From assembly GCF_005116655.2 (NCBI RefSeq), contig NZ_CP050698.1:6404501-6468500 (forward strand): a stretch of 64,000 nucleotides of DNA. The letters are read 5' to 3'. The notes beneath the pieces were generated by a model. That model was not told the DNA's origin. It made no database searches and worked only from the letters and a program-made list of their open reading frames with translations. This document shows positions 26,095 to 35,013 of this stretch, piece after piece (position 1 is the first letter of the stretch; every line of letters starts with the position of its first letter). A program made the position numbers and the translations under genes. The DNA is from Desulfosediminicola flagellatus (GTDB taxonomy: Bacteria; Desulfobacterota; Desulfobulbia; Desulfobulbales; Desulfocapsaceae).

Positions 26095-27321
26095 CTATTT
26101 TTGCAGCAATGAAAGAAGATAAACGGCAGGATGCATCATCGTGAGTGTATCGTCGTCGTCCAGCTGACCTTCAAGATTGATTCTGCAGACAGGGCAATCA
26201 GTCAACCAGAGGGCTGCACCTGTTTCCCGCGCACTTTCTATTTTCGTAGATGCCATTTTTTTAGAAACATCAGGATACTCGTAAAAGAAGGTGCCACCGC
26301 CACCGCAACAGTCAGCGCCGTTTGCAGCTGGGGTGTATTCTATTGCCGGAATCGCGTCGAGCAATCTCTCGGCTGATACAAAAGAGTTTTTCAAATGACA
26401 GGGCAAGTGGTAGGTAACGTTTTTCTCGCAGGCCGGGTTGGTTTCTTCAAAATTGAGATGCTCCAAGTTTGCATAAACAAACGACATCAAATCCTGTGTT
26501 TTGGCAGCGATTCGATCTGCGGCTTCAGCGTCAAGACCAAATTTTCTCATCATGGCAGGAAACTCTTTTTTGAGCGCAGAGCCGCAGGTAGGGCAATCGA
26601 CTAATATCGCATCGATTGATTCGCGGTCAAAACATGCCACGTTGTTTTGAATATTAGCCTGTGCTTCTTTCACTCCGCCATGATAGAGCATGGGGATTGA
26701 GCAACAACACTGTTTTTTCGGGGTGATTACCCGATACCCCATTTTACTGAGCAGGCTGATGGTTGCAAAGCCGGTCTGGTCAAAAATATAGTTGGTCGCA
26801 CATCCGGTAAAATAGAGGACTGTACCTCGTTCTTCACCTTCTGGAGCTATTTCTTCAGGTATTGTGGAACGGAACGGTTTTTTATTGAGCTTGGGATAAT
26901 TAGTAACAGCTATGTTGCCGAGTTTATATTTCTTTGCCAAAAAGTCAGGAAGGACTGCCTGGCCCATGCGAGCCATGCCCATGCTTAAGCGCAAACGCTG
27001 CTCTTTCGCGAGTAGGTAGACGAGACCGCGAATCTCAACCCTGTCTCCTTCAGCAGCAATAAGTTCGGAACGCATTTCCATGAACTTTGAATTATGGTCT
27101 ACGCCGGACGGGCAGATCGCAGCACAGCTACCGCACATCACACATTTAGATATTAACTCTTTAAGTAATGGTGACGAAGGAAGCTTCTTATCCTCATAAG
27201 CACGAATAAGCTGAACCCTGGCTCTAGGAGAAGCCTGTTCTTCTTTCAGCACTTTAAATACCGGGCAAACTGTCAGACAGATGCCGCATTTTCCACAATT
27301 TCCTGTCGTATTCTGCATCAC
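26095..27321 (-). CDS. glcF: GlcF-like iron-sulfur oxidoreductase subunit
   Basis: A 408-residue protein with two [4Fe-4S] ferredoxin motifs at the N-terminus (CGKCGICLTVCPVF; CVMCGSCAAICP) and two CCG domains (GCATN...CCCSIPMLYHGG; CHLKNSF...DCCGGGGTFFYEYP). This is the layout of the glycolate/D-lactate dehydrogenase Fe-S subunit, which passes electrons from the FAD subunit to membrane quinone or another carrier. Its start overlaps the stop of the FAD subunit gene by four bases, so the two are coupled. The true 2-hydroxy acid is not shown by the sequence. Confidence 0.9.
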   Translation of the reverse strand: MMQNTTGNCGKCGICLTVCPVFKVLKEEQASPRARVQLIRAYEDKKLPSSPLLKELISKCVMCGSCAAICPSGVDHNSKFMEMRSELIAAEGDRVEIRGLVYLLAKEQRLRLSMGMARMGQAVLPDFLAKKYKLGNIAVTNYPKLNKKPFRSTIPEEIAPEGEERGTVLYFTGCATNYIFDQTGFATISLLSKMGYRVITPKKQCCCSIPMLYHGGVKEAQANIQNNVACFDRESIDAILVDCPTCGSALKKEFPAMMRKFGLDAEAADRIAAKTQDLMSFVYANLEHLNFEETNPACEKNVTYHLPCHLKNSFVSAERLLDAIPAIEYTPAANGADCCGGGGTFFYEYPDVSKKMASTKIESARETGAALWLTDCPVCRINLEGQLDDDDTLTMMHPAVYLLSLLQK

Positions 27322-28691
27322 ACAAATTTCCCGGGATTAAGTATATTATCTGGATCTACAGCATTTTTAATAAGAGACATAAAGTCGCGTGAGTTCTGAT
27401 CCATGACAAGTGGCAGAAACTCAGCTTTTGCAAGGCCTATTCCATGCTCACCGGACAGGGTTCCATCAAGTGAGGCAGCGGCTACAAAAATCTCTCTAAA
27501 TGCTTTTTCCACACGCATCCATTCAATTGTGTTAGTTCGATCTGCGCAGATTAGCGGGTGCATGTTGCCATCGCCGGCATGGGCAAGAACCCCGGCTTTG
27601 AGATTATATTTGCCGGTAATCTCATAAATTTTCCTGATCATATCGGGAACTTTACTTACCGGAACCGTAACATCTTCAGAAAGGATGTCCGGAGCGATCT
27701 TGGCAAAGACACCATAAGCGGCCCTTCTGGCGGCCCATAATCTGTCTCTGTCTTCTTGGTTTTGGGCTTCCTCTATTGAGACTGCGCCATGTTCCTGTAC
27801 TTTTTCAATGATCTGCTCGCGTTCACGATCGCATGCTTCGCGACTGCCATCGACCTCAATCAGTAGTGACCCTTCAGCTTCTCTTGGTAAGCCAAGCTGG
27901 ACAGAATCTTCAATGGCGTTGATGGTCATTTTGTCCATTAACTCCATTGAAACCGGTAGGATGCCAGATCCAATGACATCCGATACGGCCTGTGCCGTGT
28001 TATCCAGATTGTCAAAGGTAACAAGAAGGGTCTGGGTTGTTTCTGGTTGAGGTACTACCCGAAGGGTTATTTCTGTAACAAGACCAAGGGTTCCTTCCGA
28101 GCCGCAAAATAGTGAAGTGAAATTATACCCGGTGACATCCTTGATGTTTTTCGAGCCGAACCGCACGATCTTGCCTGAGGCAAGTACCACCTGCATTCCC
28201 AGAACGTAATCAACAGTTACCCCATATTTCAGGCAGCGAGGGCCACCCGCGTTCAGTGCTACATTTCCACCGATTGTCGAAAAATTCATTGAGCCGGGAT
28301 CAGGCGGAAAGAAAAATCCTAAAGGTGCCAGGGCGCGTTGCAGATCACCGTTGATCAAACCCGGTTGCACAATTACATGCCTGTCCCGCGTGTTGATATC
28401 GATGATCTTATCCATTTTGGAAAAACAGAGCACTATGCCGTGTTCAGCTGCGATTGGGGCTCCGCATACACTTGTTCCAGCACCTCTTGCGGTAACAGGC
28501 ACACCGGATTTAGAGGCAACCTGCATGATTTCAGAGACCTCTTCGGTAGTAAGCGGGAAAATAACCGCATCAGGCATCGATTCTTCAAGAAAAGAGTCGT
28601 ACGAATAGCAGGTGAGTATTTCGATCTGGTCGATATATCGATCTTCACCAACAATTGTAACAAGGTCGTTTTTTACGGCAGAGTCCAGCAT
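27318..28691 (-). CDS. glcD: FAD-linked 2-hydroxy acid oxidase/dehydrogenase subunit (GlcD/Dld-like)
   Basis: The 457-residue flavoprotein is full length for GlcD/LDH2-type enzymes. The PCMH-type FAD domain shows PVTARGAGTSVCGAP, PPDPGSMNFSTIGGNVALNAGG and FCGSEGTLGLVTEITLRV; the C-terminal domain has GVLAHAGDGNMHPL and SGEHGIGLAKAEFL, the metal/substrate and FAD-contact motifs. It should oxidise D-lactate, glycolate or a similar 2-hydroxy acid in the cytoplasm with GlcF as partner. It follows dctM by nine bases, so uptake and oxidation are in one operon. Confidence 0.92.
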   Translation of the reverse strand: MLDSAVKNDLVTIVGEDRYIDQIEILTCYSYDSFLEESMPDAVIFPLTTEEVSEIMQVASKSGVPVTARGAGTSVCGAPIAAEHGIVLCFSKMDKIIDINTRDRHVIVQPGLINGDLQRALAPLGFFFPPDPGSMNFSTIGGNVALNAGGPRCLKYGVTVDYVLGMQVVLASGKIVRFGSKNIKDVTGYNFTSLFCGSEGTLGLVTEITLRVVPQPETTQTLLVTFDNLDNTAQAVSDVIGSGILPVSMELMDKMTINAIEDSVQLGLPREAEGSLLIEVDGSREACDREREQIIEKVQEHGAVSIEEAQNQEDRDRLWAARRAAYGVFAKIAPDILSEDVTVPVSKVPDMIRKIYEITGKYNLKAGVLAHAGDGNMHPLICADRTNTIEWMRVEKAFREIFVAAASLDGTLSGEHGIGLAKAEFLPLVMDQNSRDFMSLIKNAVDPDNILNPGKFV

Positions 28692-28700
28692 AGTTCCTCT

Positions 28701-29978
28701 CTAGCGGAGCAGCATTTCAGGTAATATTAATGAAATACCCGGAATATACGTTACGAACATCAAGCAGAGCAGCATGATTCCAAGAAACGGTAGTACGCCA
28801 CGGGCAATTGTAGTGATTGGCCTTCCGGTCATTCCTGACGAAACAAAAAGGTTTAGCCCGAAGGGTGGGGTAAGCATTCCCATCTGAATATTGAGCACCA
28901 TCACAACTCCAAAATGGACGAGATCAATACCATAGCGATTTAAGGTGTCCAGAAACAGCGGGGCAAGAATCAGCATTGCGCTGACGTCGTCCATAAAGCA
29001 ACCGAGAATCAGAAACAGCAGATTGACACAGAGTAAAAACATCCAGGGACTATGGATATGCTCAATAATTATATCAGCAAGTTGCTGAGGGACCTGTTCT
29101 GCGGTCAATAACCAGAGAAAGGTCATGGCACAGGAAAGAATAAAGAGTAAACAGGCCGAAAGGATTGCAGCCTCCTGGCAAATGGAGGTTATTGAGCTAA
29201 CCCCGAACTCACGATAGATACAAAGCTCAACAAAGAGCGCATAAACAACACTGACAGCAGCTGCTTCTGTAGGGGTAAAGAGACCGGAATAAATACCACC
29301 CAGGACAATAAGCGGCAGTAATAAGGCCCATATTCCGCGTTTTCCTGCAGTAAGAATCTCTTTGAGTGAAGCCTTTTTCTCAATCCGCCAGTTGGCGCGT
29401 TTAGCAATGACATAGGTGTAGGCCATGAGCGCGGCGCCGATAAAAAGACCGGGAAGCACACCTGCCATAAACATCTCGGCTACAGATACATTCATTACCA
29501 GACAATAGAGAATCATCGGAATGGATGGCGGTATTACAATACCAAGCGAGCCGGAAACGGTAATAAGGCCCAGAGAAAATTTCTCACCATATCCAGCTTT
29601 AATGAGTGCCGGTATCATAATAGAGCCGATGGCGACTACGGTGGCAGGAGAAGAACCTGAGATGGCAGCAAAAAAGATGCATGCCAGGATCCCGGCCATA
29701 CCTAGGCCGCCAGGGAACCATCCCACCAGCGCATTGACAAACTCAATCAGGCGTCGGGCAATTCCGCCACGGGTCATGATGGAGCCGGCCAGTATAAAAA
29801 ACGGAATTGCCAGTAACACAAATTTATCCAGCGCATTAAAGAGCTGCTGGGTGATTATATGAAGAGGTGTATCAGTAAAGAGTACTAGTGAGAGTGCAGT
29901 GGTAACACCGAGAATTACCGCTATAGGTACACCGGCAAAAAGCAGCAGGAAAAAGCAAAAACATATAATAGCAATCAT
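28701..29978 (-). CDS. dctM: TRAP transporter large permease (DctM)
   Basis: A 425-residue integral membrane protein with about 12 hydrophobic segments and family motifs such as PFFILAGSIMTRGGIARRL, AAISGSSPATVVAIGSIMIP, GIVIPPSIPMILYC and GMLTPPFGLNLFV. It is the Na+-coupled transport subunit that moves the acid delivered by DctP. Its start overlaps the dctQ stop by four bases, typical of tightly coupled TRAP subunits. Confidence 0.95.
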   Translation of the reverse strand: MIAIICFCFFLLLFAGVPIAVILGVTTALSLVLFTDTPLHIITQQLFNALDKFVLLAIPFFILAGSIMTRGGIARRLIEFVNALVGWFPGGLGMAGILACIFFAAISGSSPATVVAIGSIMIPALIKAGYGEKFSLGLITVSGSLGIVIPPSIPMILYCLVMNVSVAEMFMAGVLPGLFIGAALMAYTYVIAKRANWRIEKKASLKEILTAGKRGIWALLLPLIVLGGIYSGLFTPTEAAAVSVVYALFVELCIYREFGVSSITSICQEAAILSACLLFILSCAMTFLWLLTAEQVPQQLADIIIEHIHSPWMFLLCVNLLFLILGCFMDDVSAMLILAPLFLDTLNRYGIDLVHFGVVMVLNIQMGMLTPPFGLNLFVSSGMTGRPITTIARGVLPFLGIMLLCLMFVTYIPGISLILPEMLLR

Positions 29979-30487
29979 TGTGCTTCTCCTTCACGAGCGC
30001 TGTCACTGTGCCGAATATCTCGTAGGAAGTCGAAGCTGTGTACAAAGAACCTGATTCCCATGGTCATGGAAAATATAGGGATTGGCAGATATGCTATATA
30101 CATCGGTATTTCCATTGTGGGAGAGGTGGTCTCGTAGCCGTACATACGGGTCAGAATCTTCCACGAATACCAGGTGACCAGAAAGAAAAAAGATCCAGAA
30201 AGCGCGGATGTTGCCGACCTGAGGATCTGCTGCCAGGGGCTGGGTATCCTGGTGACAAAGAGATCCATGGTGAAATGGCTGCCACTTTTTACACCAATGG
30301 AAGCACCGAGAAAGGTTATGAAGACGCCCAGATATCTGCCTAATTCTTCATACCAGGTAAACGAATAATTAAAGAGATATCGAGTGAAAACCTGCACAAA
30401 CCCGATTAATGCCAGCCCGAGGATGGTCCAGACCAGAACAGTTTTCTCCGCTCTGTCGAGCAATTGACCAGCGTGTTTTACACCCAC
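29975..30487 (-). CDS. dctQ: TRAP transporter small permease (DctQ)
   Basis: A 170-residue membrane protein with four predicted spans and the DctQ pattern: FTRYLFNYSFTWYEELGRYLGVF followed by GVKSGSHFTMDLF. It binds the large permease and is needed for transport. It starts about 100 bases after the dctP stop; the gap holds a strong hairpin that may set the ratio of binding protein to permease. Confidence 0.93.
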   Translation of the reverse strand: MGVKHAGQLLDRAEKTVLVWTILGLALIGFVQVFTRYLFNYSFTWYEELGRYLGVFITFLGASIGVKSGSHFTMDLFVTRIPSPWQQILRSATSALSGSFFFLVTWYSWKILTRMYGYETTSPTMEIPMYIAYLPIPIFSMTMGIRFFVHSFDFLRDIRHSDSAREGEAQ

Positions 30488-30519
30488 TACAAATCTCCAG
30501 GGTATCGTTGTTGCAAAAG

Positions 30520-30556
30520 CGGCCCGGACAGCGTCCTACATGGCGCAACCGGGCCG
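30520..30556 (-). promoter_or_regulatory. Intercistronic hairpin between dctP and dctQ
   Basis: CGGCCCGG (30520-30527) pairs perfectly with CCGGGCCG (30549-30556) around a 21-base loop. On the transcribed strand it is followed by only four T residues, so partial termination or 3'-end protection of the dctP message is more likely than full termination. Confidence 0.6.
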
Positions 30557-30585
30557 AAATGAAAACTAACTATATAAAAAAAGTT

Positions 30586-31623
30586 CTATTTCGTATTTTC
30601 TTCGATTTTAGCGAGAACAAAGTCAAACAGGTCATTACCGATTTTCTTGCGATATTTATCCCAAACAGGAACCATTGCCTCGCGGAATGCAGCGCGTTCT
30701 TCATCGCTCAAAGTAACCAGCTCAATGTTATTGGCTTTTGCATAGTCTTCGATTGAAATGTTTGATTTAGGAAGGTTCTGGTGGAGCTGTGCATTCACTG
30801 TGCGGTTGGTCTCTATGGCAATTTTTGATGCTTCTTTAAAGATTTTTTTGTCAGCGTCGCTCAGTGACTCCCAGTAATCGACGCCTACAACAATCACACA
30901 CTCAGTCAGACAATGCTGGGTGAGTGTCACGTACTTGGTTACTTCGGTGAACTTCATCAAGACTGTGGTCAGGATAGGGTTTTCCTGTGCATCAATCACA
31001 CCTGCCTGCAGAGCGTTATAGGTCTCAGGAAAAGGAATTCCAACGGGTGATGCACCGAGCTGCTTAAATGTATCAAGGTAGATAGGCGAGTTCATTACCC
31101 TGACCTTTAATCCCTTAATATCTTCAGGCTTATGGATAGGGCGTTTATTATTGGTGAAATCGCGAATCTCGTTTTCGGTCCAGCCGATCGCGATAAACCC
31201 TTTCTTTGGAAAATATGAAAAGAATTTCTCCTGTAACTCTTCATCATCAAGCGTTGCATAAGCAGTTGCACGATTTGGGAAGATGAACGGCATATCAATT
31301 ATTGCAGCCTGAGGAACAAAATTCTGCATTACCGCAGTCGTTACAGCGGCAATTTGCAGCGTACCGCTCTGGACCTGCTCTGCCATTGATCGTTCGCCGC
31401 CCAACTGACCTGCAGGAAATGTCGCAATATCAATTCGTCCATCGGTCTTTTCTTTGACATACGCAGCAAATGCATCTACACCTTTTGACTGTCCGTGAAA
31501 TGGAGGCGCAACATGACCAAATTTAACACTCGCCTGGGCAGTAGCTGCCAACCCTGAAATCATTGCCAGGGCAGTTAATCCACAAGCAATTTGCGCAACC
31601 TTCTTTGCTAACACACTTTTCAT
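30586..31623 (-). CDS. dctP: TRAP transporter substrate-binding protein (DctP)
   Basis: A 345-residue periplasmic receptor. A signal peptide of about 31 residues ends in ATAQA. The mature protein has the DctP pattern: SVKFGHVAPPFHGQSKGVDAFA, FPAGQLGGERSMAEQVQSG, and GLKVRVMNSPIYLDTFKQLGASPVGIPFPETYNALQAGVIDAQENP, in which the Arg of RVMN should bind the ligand carboxylate. First gene of its operon; a GGGAG site lies upstream of the ATG. The link to GlcD/GlcF points to a 2-hydroxy acid or a related organic acid as ligand. Confidence 0.94.
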   Translation of the reverse strand: MKSVLAKKVAQIACGLTALAMISGLAATAQASVKFGHVAPPFHGQSKGVDAFAAYVKEKTDGRIDIATFPAGQLGGERSMAEQVQSGTLQIAAVTTAVMQNFVPQAAIIDMPFIFPNRATAYATLDDEELQEKFFSYFPKKGFIAIGWTENEIRDFTNNKRPIHKPEDIKGLKVRVMNSPIYLDTFKQLGASPVGIPFPETYNALQAGVIDAQENPILTTVLMKFTEVTKYVTLTQHCLTECVIVVGVDYWESLSDADKKIFKEASKIAIETNRTVNAQLHQNLPKSNISIEDYAKANNIELVTLSDEERAAFREAMVPVWDKYRKKIGNDLFDFVLAKIEENTK

Positions 31624-31731
31624 TACCTATTCTCCCTGTTGACGAGATAATTTTTGATCTGCAACTGTAATACCCTTTTAGATTAGTCGTTATAAAGGAT
31701 CGCTAGTACCACAATGCAGCCAGATACGTTC

Positions 31732-31756
31732 AAAACTCGATATTACTGAGAGTTTT
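31732..31756. promoter_or_regulatory. Inverted repeat over the dctP promoter (candidate operator)
   Basis: AAAACTC (31732-31738) and GAGTTTT (31750-31756) are perfect inverted repeats with an 11-base spacer. They cover the -10 and most of the spacer of the predicted dctP promoter. A dimeric repressor bound here would block transcription; the operon's own XRE-cupin regulator is the natural candidate. Confidence 0.5.
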
Positions 31757-31767
31757 CTTTTTGTCAA
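31740..31767 (-). promoter_or_regulatory. Candidate sigma-70 promoter of the dctP operon
   Basis: On the minus strand TTGACA (31767-31762) is followed after 16 bases by TAATAT (31745-31740). The perfect -35 and the position about 115 bases before dctP support it. Confidence 0.55.
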
Positions 31768-31965
31768 CTTTTATTGAGTTTTGGCGTGGTGGCGTTAGCT
31801 GATAGTGAGATTGTTGTTAATTATGTTAAGGCAAATGTCTTTGTACATATGTTAAAAGCTCTATGAACATTTCTTTGTAGTGACGAGTTGCATTAGAGGA
31901 AACATTCGTTCTTTTAAGGGATGTGATGGGGCGGGAAGGTAAGACCTGTCAGTACAAACACAAAA
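31768..31965. other. Intergenic stretch between the dctP promoter and the hyp terminator
   Basis: About 200 AT-rich bases without an open frame or recognised signal; part of a 400-base gap between dctP and hypB. Confidence 0.4.
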
Positions 31966-31990
31966 GACTCTGGACGGATTGCCCAGAGTC
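31966..31990 (-). terminator. Terminator of the hydrogenase operon
   Basis: GACTCTGG (31966-31973) pairs with CCAGAGTC (31983-31990). Read on the minus strand it follows hypB by about 30 bases and is trailed by TTTTG. Confidence 0.7.
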
Positions 31991-32021
31991 ATTTGGTAAT
32001 GGTGCAGAGAATTGATCTGAT

Positions 32022-32789
32022 TTAGGCTTTTTTTGCCTTCATCTCCTTGACCATTCCTCTCAAATAATCAAGCCATGCTTCAAATCCGTCACCGGTAGTG
32101 CTGGAGAGTTCCATCACTTTAAGGTTCGGATTAGACTTTAATGCTTCCTTACGTGCTTCCTCAACCGGGAAGTCAAAGTATGGCAGCAGGTCAGTTTTGG
32201 TAATAAGAAAAGTGTGAGATGTAGCAAATGTTCGCGGGTATTTTGCAGGCTTATCGGGCCCTTCAGGCACAGATACAAGAACAACACGCTCATGCTCACC
32301 AAGATCAAAGCTAGCAGGGCAGACGAGGTTACCGACATTTTCGATAAAGAGAATATCAACAGGTGCATATCCAGGCTCTTTCTCCAGCAGATGAAAACCC
32401 TTGTGGGTCATCGCAGCGTCAAGATGACAAGCACCGCCGGTAGTAAGCTGAACAACGGGTACACCTTTTGCGCGGATACGCTCAGCATCACGGTCAGTCT
32501 CAGGGTCACCTTCAATTACCCCAATAGATATCTCGCCTTTCAATGCTTCAATGGTGTGCTCCAAAAGCGTTGTCTTTCCAGACCCCGGGCTACTGATAAG
32601 GTTCAGCGCCACAGCACCAATCGCATCAAAATGATCCCTGTTGGCTTTAGCCATAGCATTATTTGCCGCAAAAAGGCTGGCATGAACATCTACTTTCTTT
32701 GCCTCATGCTCATGACTGTGTGAGTGGCCATGGTCATGATCGTGATCGTGTGTGTGTGACGGGCTCGGGCAACCGCATGTATCGCACAT
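32022..32789 (-). CDS. hypB: Hydrogenase nickel incorporation protein HypB
   Basis: A 255-residue GTPase that delivers nickel to the hydrogenase large subunit with HypA. The N-terminus has CGCP, the high-affinity nickel site, and a His/Asp run (HDHDHDHGHSHSHEHE) for nickel storage. The G domain shows LISSPGSGKTTLLE (P-loop), the metal-binding GGACHLDA, and ITKTDLLPYFD. Last gene of the hydrogenase operon, separated from hypA by 190 bases that hold a large palindrome. Confidence 0.97.
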   Translation of the reverse strand: MCDTCGCPSPSHTHDHDHDHGHSHSHEHEAKKVDVHASLFAANNAMAKANRDHFDAIGAVALNLISSPGSGKTTLLEHTIEALKGEISIGVIEGDPETDRDAERIRAKGVPVVQLTTGGACHLDAAMTHKGFHLLEKEPGYAPVDILFIENVGNLVCPASFDLGEHERVVLVSVPEGPDKPAKYPRTFATSHTFLITKTDLLPYFDFPVEEARKEALKSNPNLKVMELSSTTGDGFEAWLDYLRGMVKEMKAKKA

Positions 32790-32866
32790 AGTCCTTCCCT
32801 CATATATTGTTTTAAAAAAGAGTATCTTATAATTCTATTTGTTAAGACTATATCGTATTACTTCCA

Positions 32867-32977
32867 GTTAAGCGTTTTGCAGAGCGCTAGATGTGTGCAA
32901 GCATGGGGTGCAGCTATACGTTTTTGTATGCTGCACCCTATGATCGTGCACAGATAGTGTTCTGCGGAGCGCTTAAC
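32867..32977. repeat. Nested 111-bp palindrome between hypA and hypB
   Basis: Four successive arms pair: GTTAAGCG (32867-32874) with CGCTTAAC (32970-32977); CAGA (32880-32883) with TCTG (32961-32964); TGTGCA (32894-32899) with TGCACA (32947-32952); and GGGTGCAGC (32906-32914) with GCTGCACCC (32930-32938), topped by ATAC/GTAT. The result is a long cruciform or RNA hairpin beginning three bases after the hypA stop. It may be a non-autonomous mobile or REP-like element, an RNA processing site, or an attenuator before hypB. Confidence 0.65.
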
Positions 32978-32979
32978 AA

Positions 32980-33327
32980 TTACTCCATTTCTACTTGCTT
33001 GAGGATCAGATCATCTCCCCCCTTCGGGGTGAGGAAAAACTCTCCACACTTTGCACATTCATCGGGTCGTGGTCCGGCTATGACTTCCTTATGCTGACAT
33101 GTTGTACATGTATAGGTGACTTCAGGAATCTCAATAACCAGTTCAGCATCTTTAAAAAGCGGCTCCTGAGAGGAGAGAATTTCAAAGCCGAACTCAAATG
33201 AGTCCACAACAACACCGCATAACGGGCCGATTTCCATTGTTACTTTTACAACTTTAGTGGCCTTGTTTTCTGCAGCAAGATCTTTCAACTGTTCAAAAAG
33301 ACCTGCTACCAGAGACATCTCATGCAT
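32980..33327 (-). CDS. hypA: Hydrogenase nickel incorporation protein HypA
   Basis: A 115-residue nickel metallochaperone. MHEMSLVAGL gives the N-terminal Ni site (His2, Glu3), and the zinc site is formed by CTTC and CAKC in the C-terminal third. Length is normal. It starts five bases after the protease gene, indicating tight coupling, while the gap to hypB is unusually large. Confidence 0.96.
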   Translation of the reverse strand: MHEMSLVAGLFEQLKDLAAENKATKVVKVTMEIGPLCGVVVDSFEFGFEILSSQEPLFKDAELVIEIPEVTYTCTTCQHKEVIAGPRPDECAKCGEFFLTPKGGDDLILKQVEME

Positions 33328-33332
33328 AATTC

Positions 33333-33893
33333 TTAGCCCTGTACCGGTTCTTTTTTAGTTACTTCAATACCAAGTTCTTCGAGTCGTTTCAGTATCATTT
33401 CGGCGACTTCAACCAGTCTTGCTGCTACTACATCAGAGAGATGAATGCTCATCTCTTCTATCGCGGAAGTTTTGTTTGTGGCTTCGTTGAATGCTTCGAT
33501 GGTTTCGGTCAACTCTTTGGGGATGATGGTGTAGAACTCGATCTCTTTCGGCGCTTCGCCACGAAGCTTACACACCTCGTAAATCTCGAGCAGTCCGAGT
33601 TGATGTGGAGACATTCTGGTCTGAAATGTTCCGGCCCTTACATCATCAAGAGTAAAGAAATGAAAAGAGCCGGGTTCACCTTCAATATCCACGACATCGA
33701 TAACCAGCACAGGATCACATGCCTCAAGAAACGGAGCCATGTAGATTCCGGCGGTGCCAACATCCTGAATGTCTACGTTGTCAGGGAACTCGTAGTTGTT
33801 TTGAAGGTAGTGAATAACGTGAACACCAAACCCCTCATCACGAAGGAGCAGGTTGCCAATACCGGCAATCCCTATTTTTTTTGTCTCTGTCAT
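33333..33893 (-). CDS. hynD: Hydrogenase maturation protease (HyaD/HynD type)
   Basis: A 186-residue endopeptidase that removes the C-terminal tail of the large subunit after nickel insertion. Family motifs are GIGNLLLRDEGFGVHVI (Ni-sensing Glu), VIDVVDI (second ligand Asp) and SPHQLGLLE (His). Its substrate is encoded in the same operon and ends in a short tail after DPCIACAVH. Cytoplasmic, as expected. Confidence 0.95.
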   Translation of the reverse strand: MTETKKIGIAGIGNLLLRDEGFGVHVIHYLQNNYEFPDNVDIQDVGTAGIYMAPFLEACDPVLVIDVVDIEGEPGSFHFFTLDDVRAGTFQTRMSPHQLGLLEIYEVCKLRGEAPKEIEFYTIIPKELTETIEAFNEATNKTSAIEEMSIHLSDVVAARLVEVAEMILKRLEELGIEVTKKEPVQG

Positions 33894-33963
33894 TGTCTTT
33901 TTGATACCAAATATCTCTTATGGCTGGAATGCCACCATTGTGGATGATTGCTCAACCAATATC

Positions 33964-34977
33964 TCAACAGATTCGCGGAAGCGGTTCACCATGTAACGGT
34001 GTCACAACGCGTGAGCCGCCAACAGGTGTGTTGATAATTACACGTCCGGCCTTTCCGTCTGTGATTTTACCGATCATTACCGCTTCTTTTCCTTCTCGAG
34101 TAGAATGCATAATCTCAAGAGCCTTGTCTGCTTTGTCAGCACTGACTACGAGTAGTAATTTCCCTTCGTTAGCGAGATAAAGCGGTTCCAGCCCCAGCAT
34201 TTCGCATGCTGCACGAACAGTCGGGCGAACAGGTAGATCTTCATCTTTCAACTCGATTGAATGTCCACACGCGCCGGCAATTTCGTTAAGAGAAGTGGCA
34301 ACTCCACCACGGGTTGGATCGCGAAGCGTATGTACATCGTCGGGTATTTCTTCGAGGAGTTTGGCAACCAGTGTATGCAGAGCCATTGTGTCACTCTTGA
34401 GGTCGCCTTCCATGCTTATTCCGGCACGCCTGGTCATGATTGTAATGCCATGATCTCCAAGTGTTCCTGAGATGATGATAGCGTCCCCTACCTTGCCGTT
34501 TTTAGATGAAATATTGATATCTTCAGGAACAATACCTATACCGGAAGTGTTGATGAAAATCTTATCACCTTTACCCTTGGGAACAACTTTAGTATCTCCG
34601 GTAACAACAGGTACGCCGGCTTCTTTCGTTGCTTCGCTAATAGAGATGATGATGCGCTCAAGTTCATCCATGGGCATCCCCTCTTCGAGGATAAGACCGA
34701 GACTGAGACAAAGCGGTTTAGCACCACGCATGGCAAGGTCATTAATGGTTCCGTGAACCGCGAGCTTACCGATATCGCCACCAGGGAAGAAGAGTGGGTC
34801 GACAACGTAGGAATCTGTGGTGAACGCCAGTCTGCCCGGCTGGTTTTCAATGATTGCGCTATCTTCAAGACTGTGCAGGGTCGGGTTGTCGAGATATTTC
34901 AGGAACAGATTGCCGATAAGTTCCTGGCTGGCCAGTCCGCCGCTGCCATGATCGAGAAGAATGGTTTTTTCAGCCAT
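33964..34977 (-). CDS. hypE: Hydrogenase maturation protein HypE
   Basis: A 337-residue protein that dehydrates carbamoylated HypE to the thiocyanate used to make the CN ligands. It begins ILLDHGSGGLASQELI, contains the PurM/ThiL-like ATP-binding VTGDTKVVPKGKGD, and ends in PRIC, the C-terminal Cys that carries the carbamoyl group supplied by HypF. Length is normal. Seventy bases separate it from the protease gene and 117 from hypD. Confidence 0.97.
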   Translation of the reverse strand: MAEKTILLDHGSGGLASQELIGNLFLKYLDNPTLHSLEDSAIIENQPGRLAFTTDSYVVDPLFFPGGDIGKLAVHGTINDLAMRGAKPLCLSLGLILEEGMPMDELERIIISISEATKEAGVPVVTGDTKVVPKGKGDKIFINTSGIGIVPEDINISSKNGKVGDAIIISGTLGDHGITIMTRRAGISMEGDLKSDTMALHTLVAKLLEEIPDDVHTLRDPTRGGVATSLNEIAGACGHSIELKDEDLPVRPTVRAACEMLGLEPLYLANEGKLLLVVSADKADKALEIMHSTREGKEAVMIGKITDGKAGRVIINTPVGGSRVVTPLHGEPLPRIC

Positions 34978-35013
34978 GCAATTACTCTTATTTCGTTATA
35001 TTTAAACAACAAT

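Noticed and set aside
32867-32977. Integron attC site
   Set aside because: Outer boxes read GTTAAGC...GCTTAAC, the reverse of the RYYYAAC...GTTRRRY order, and there is no integrase or cassette.
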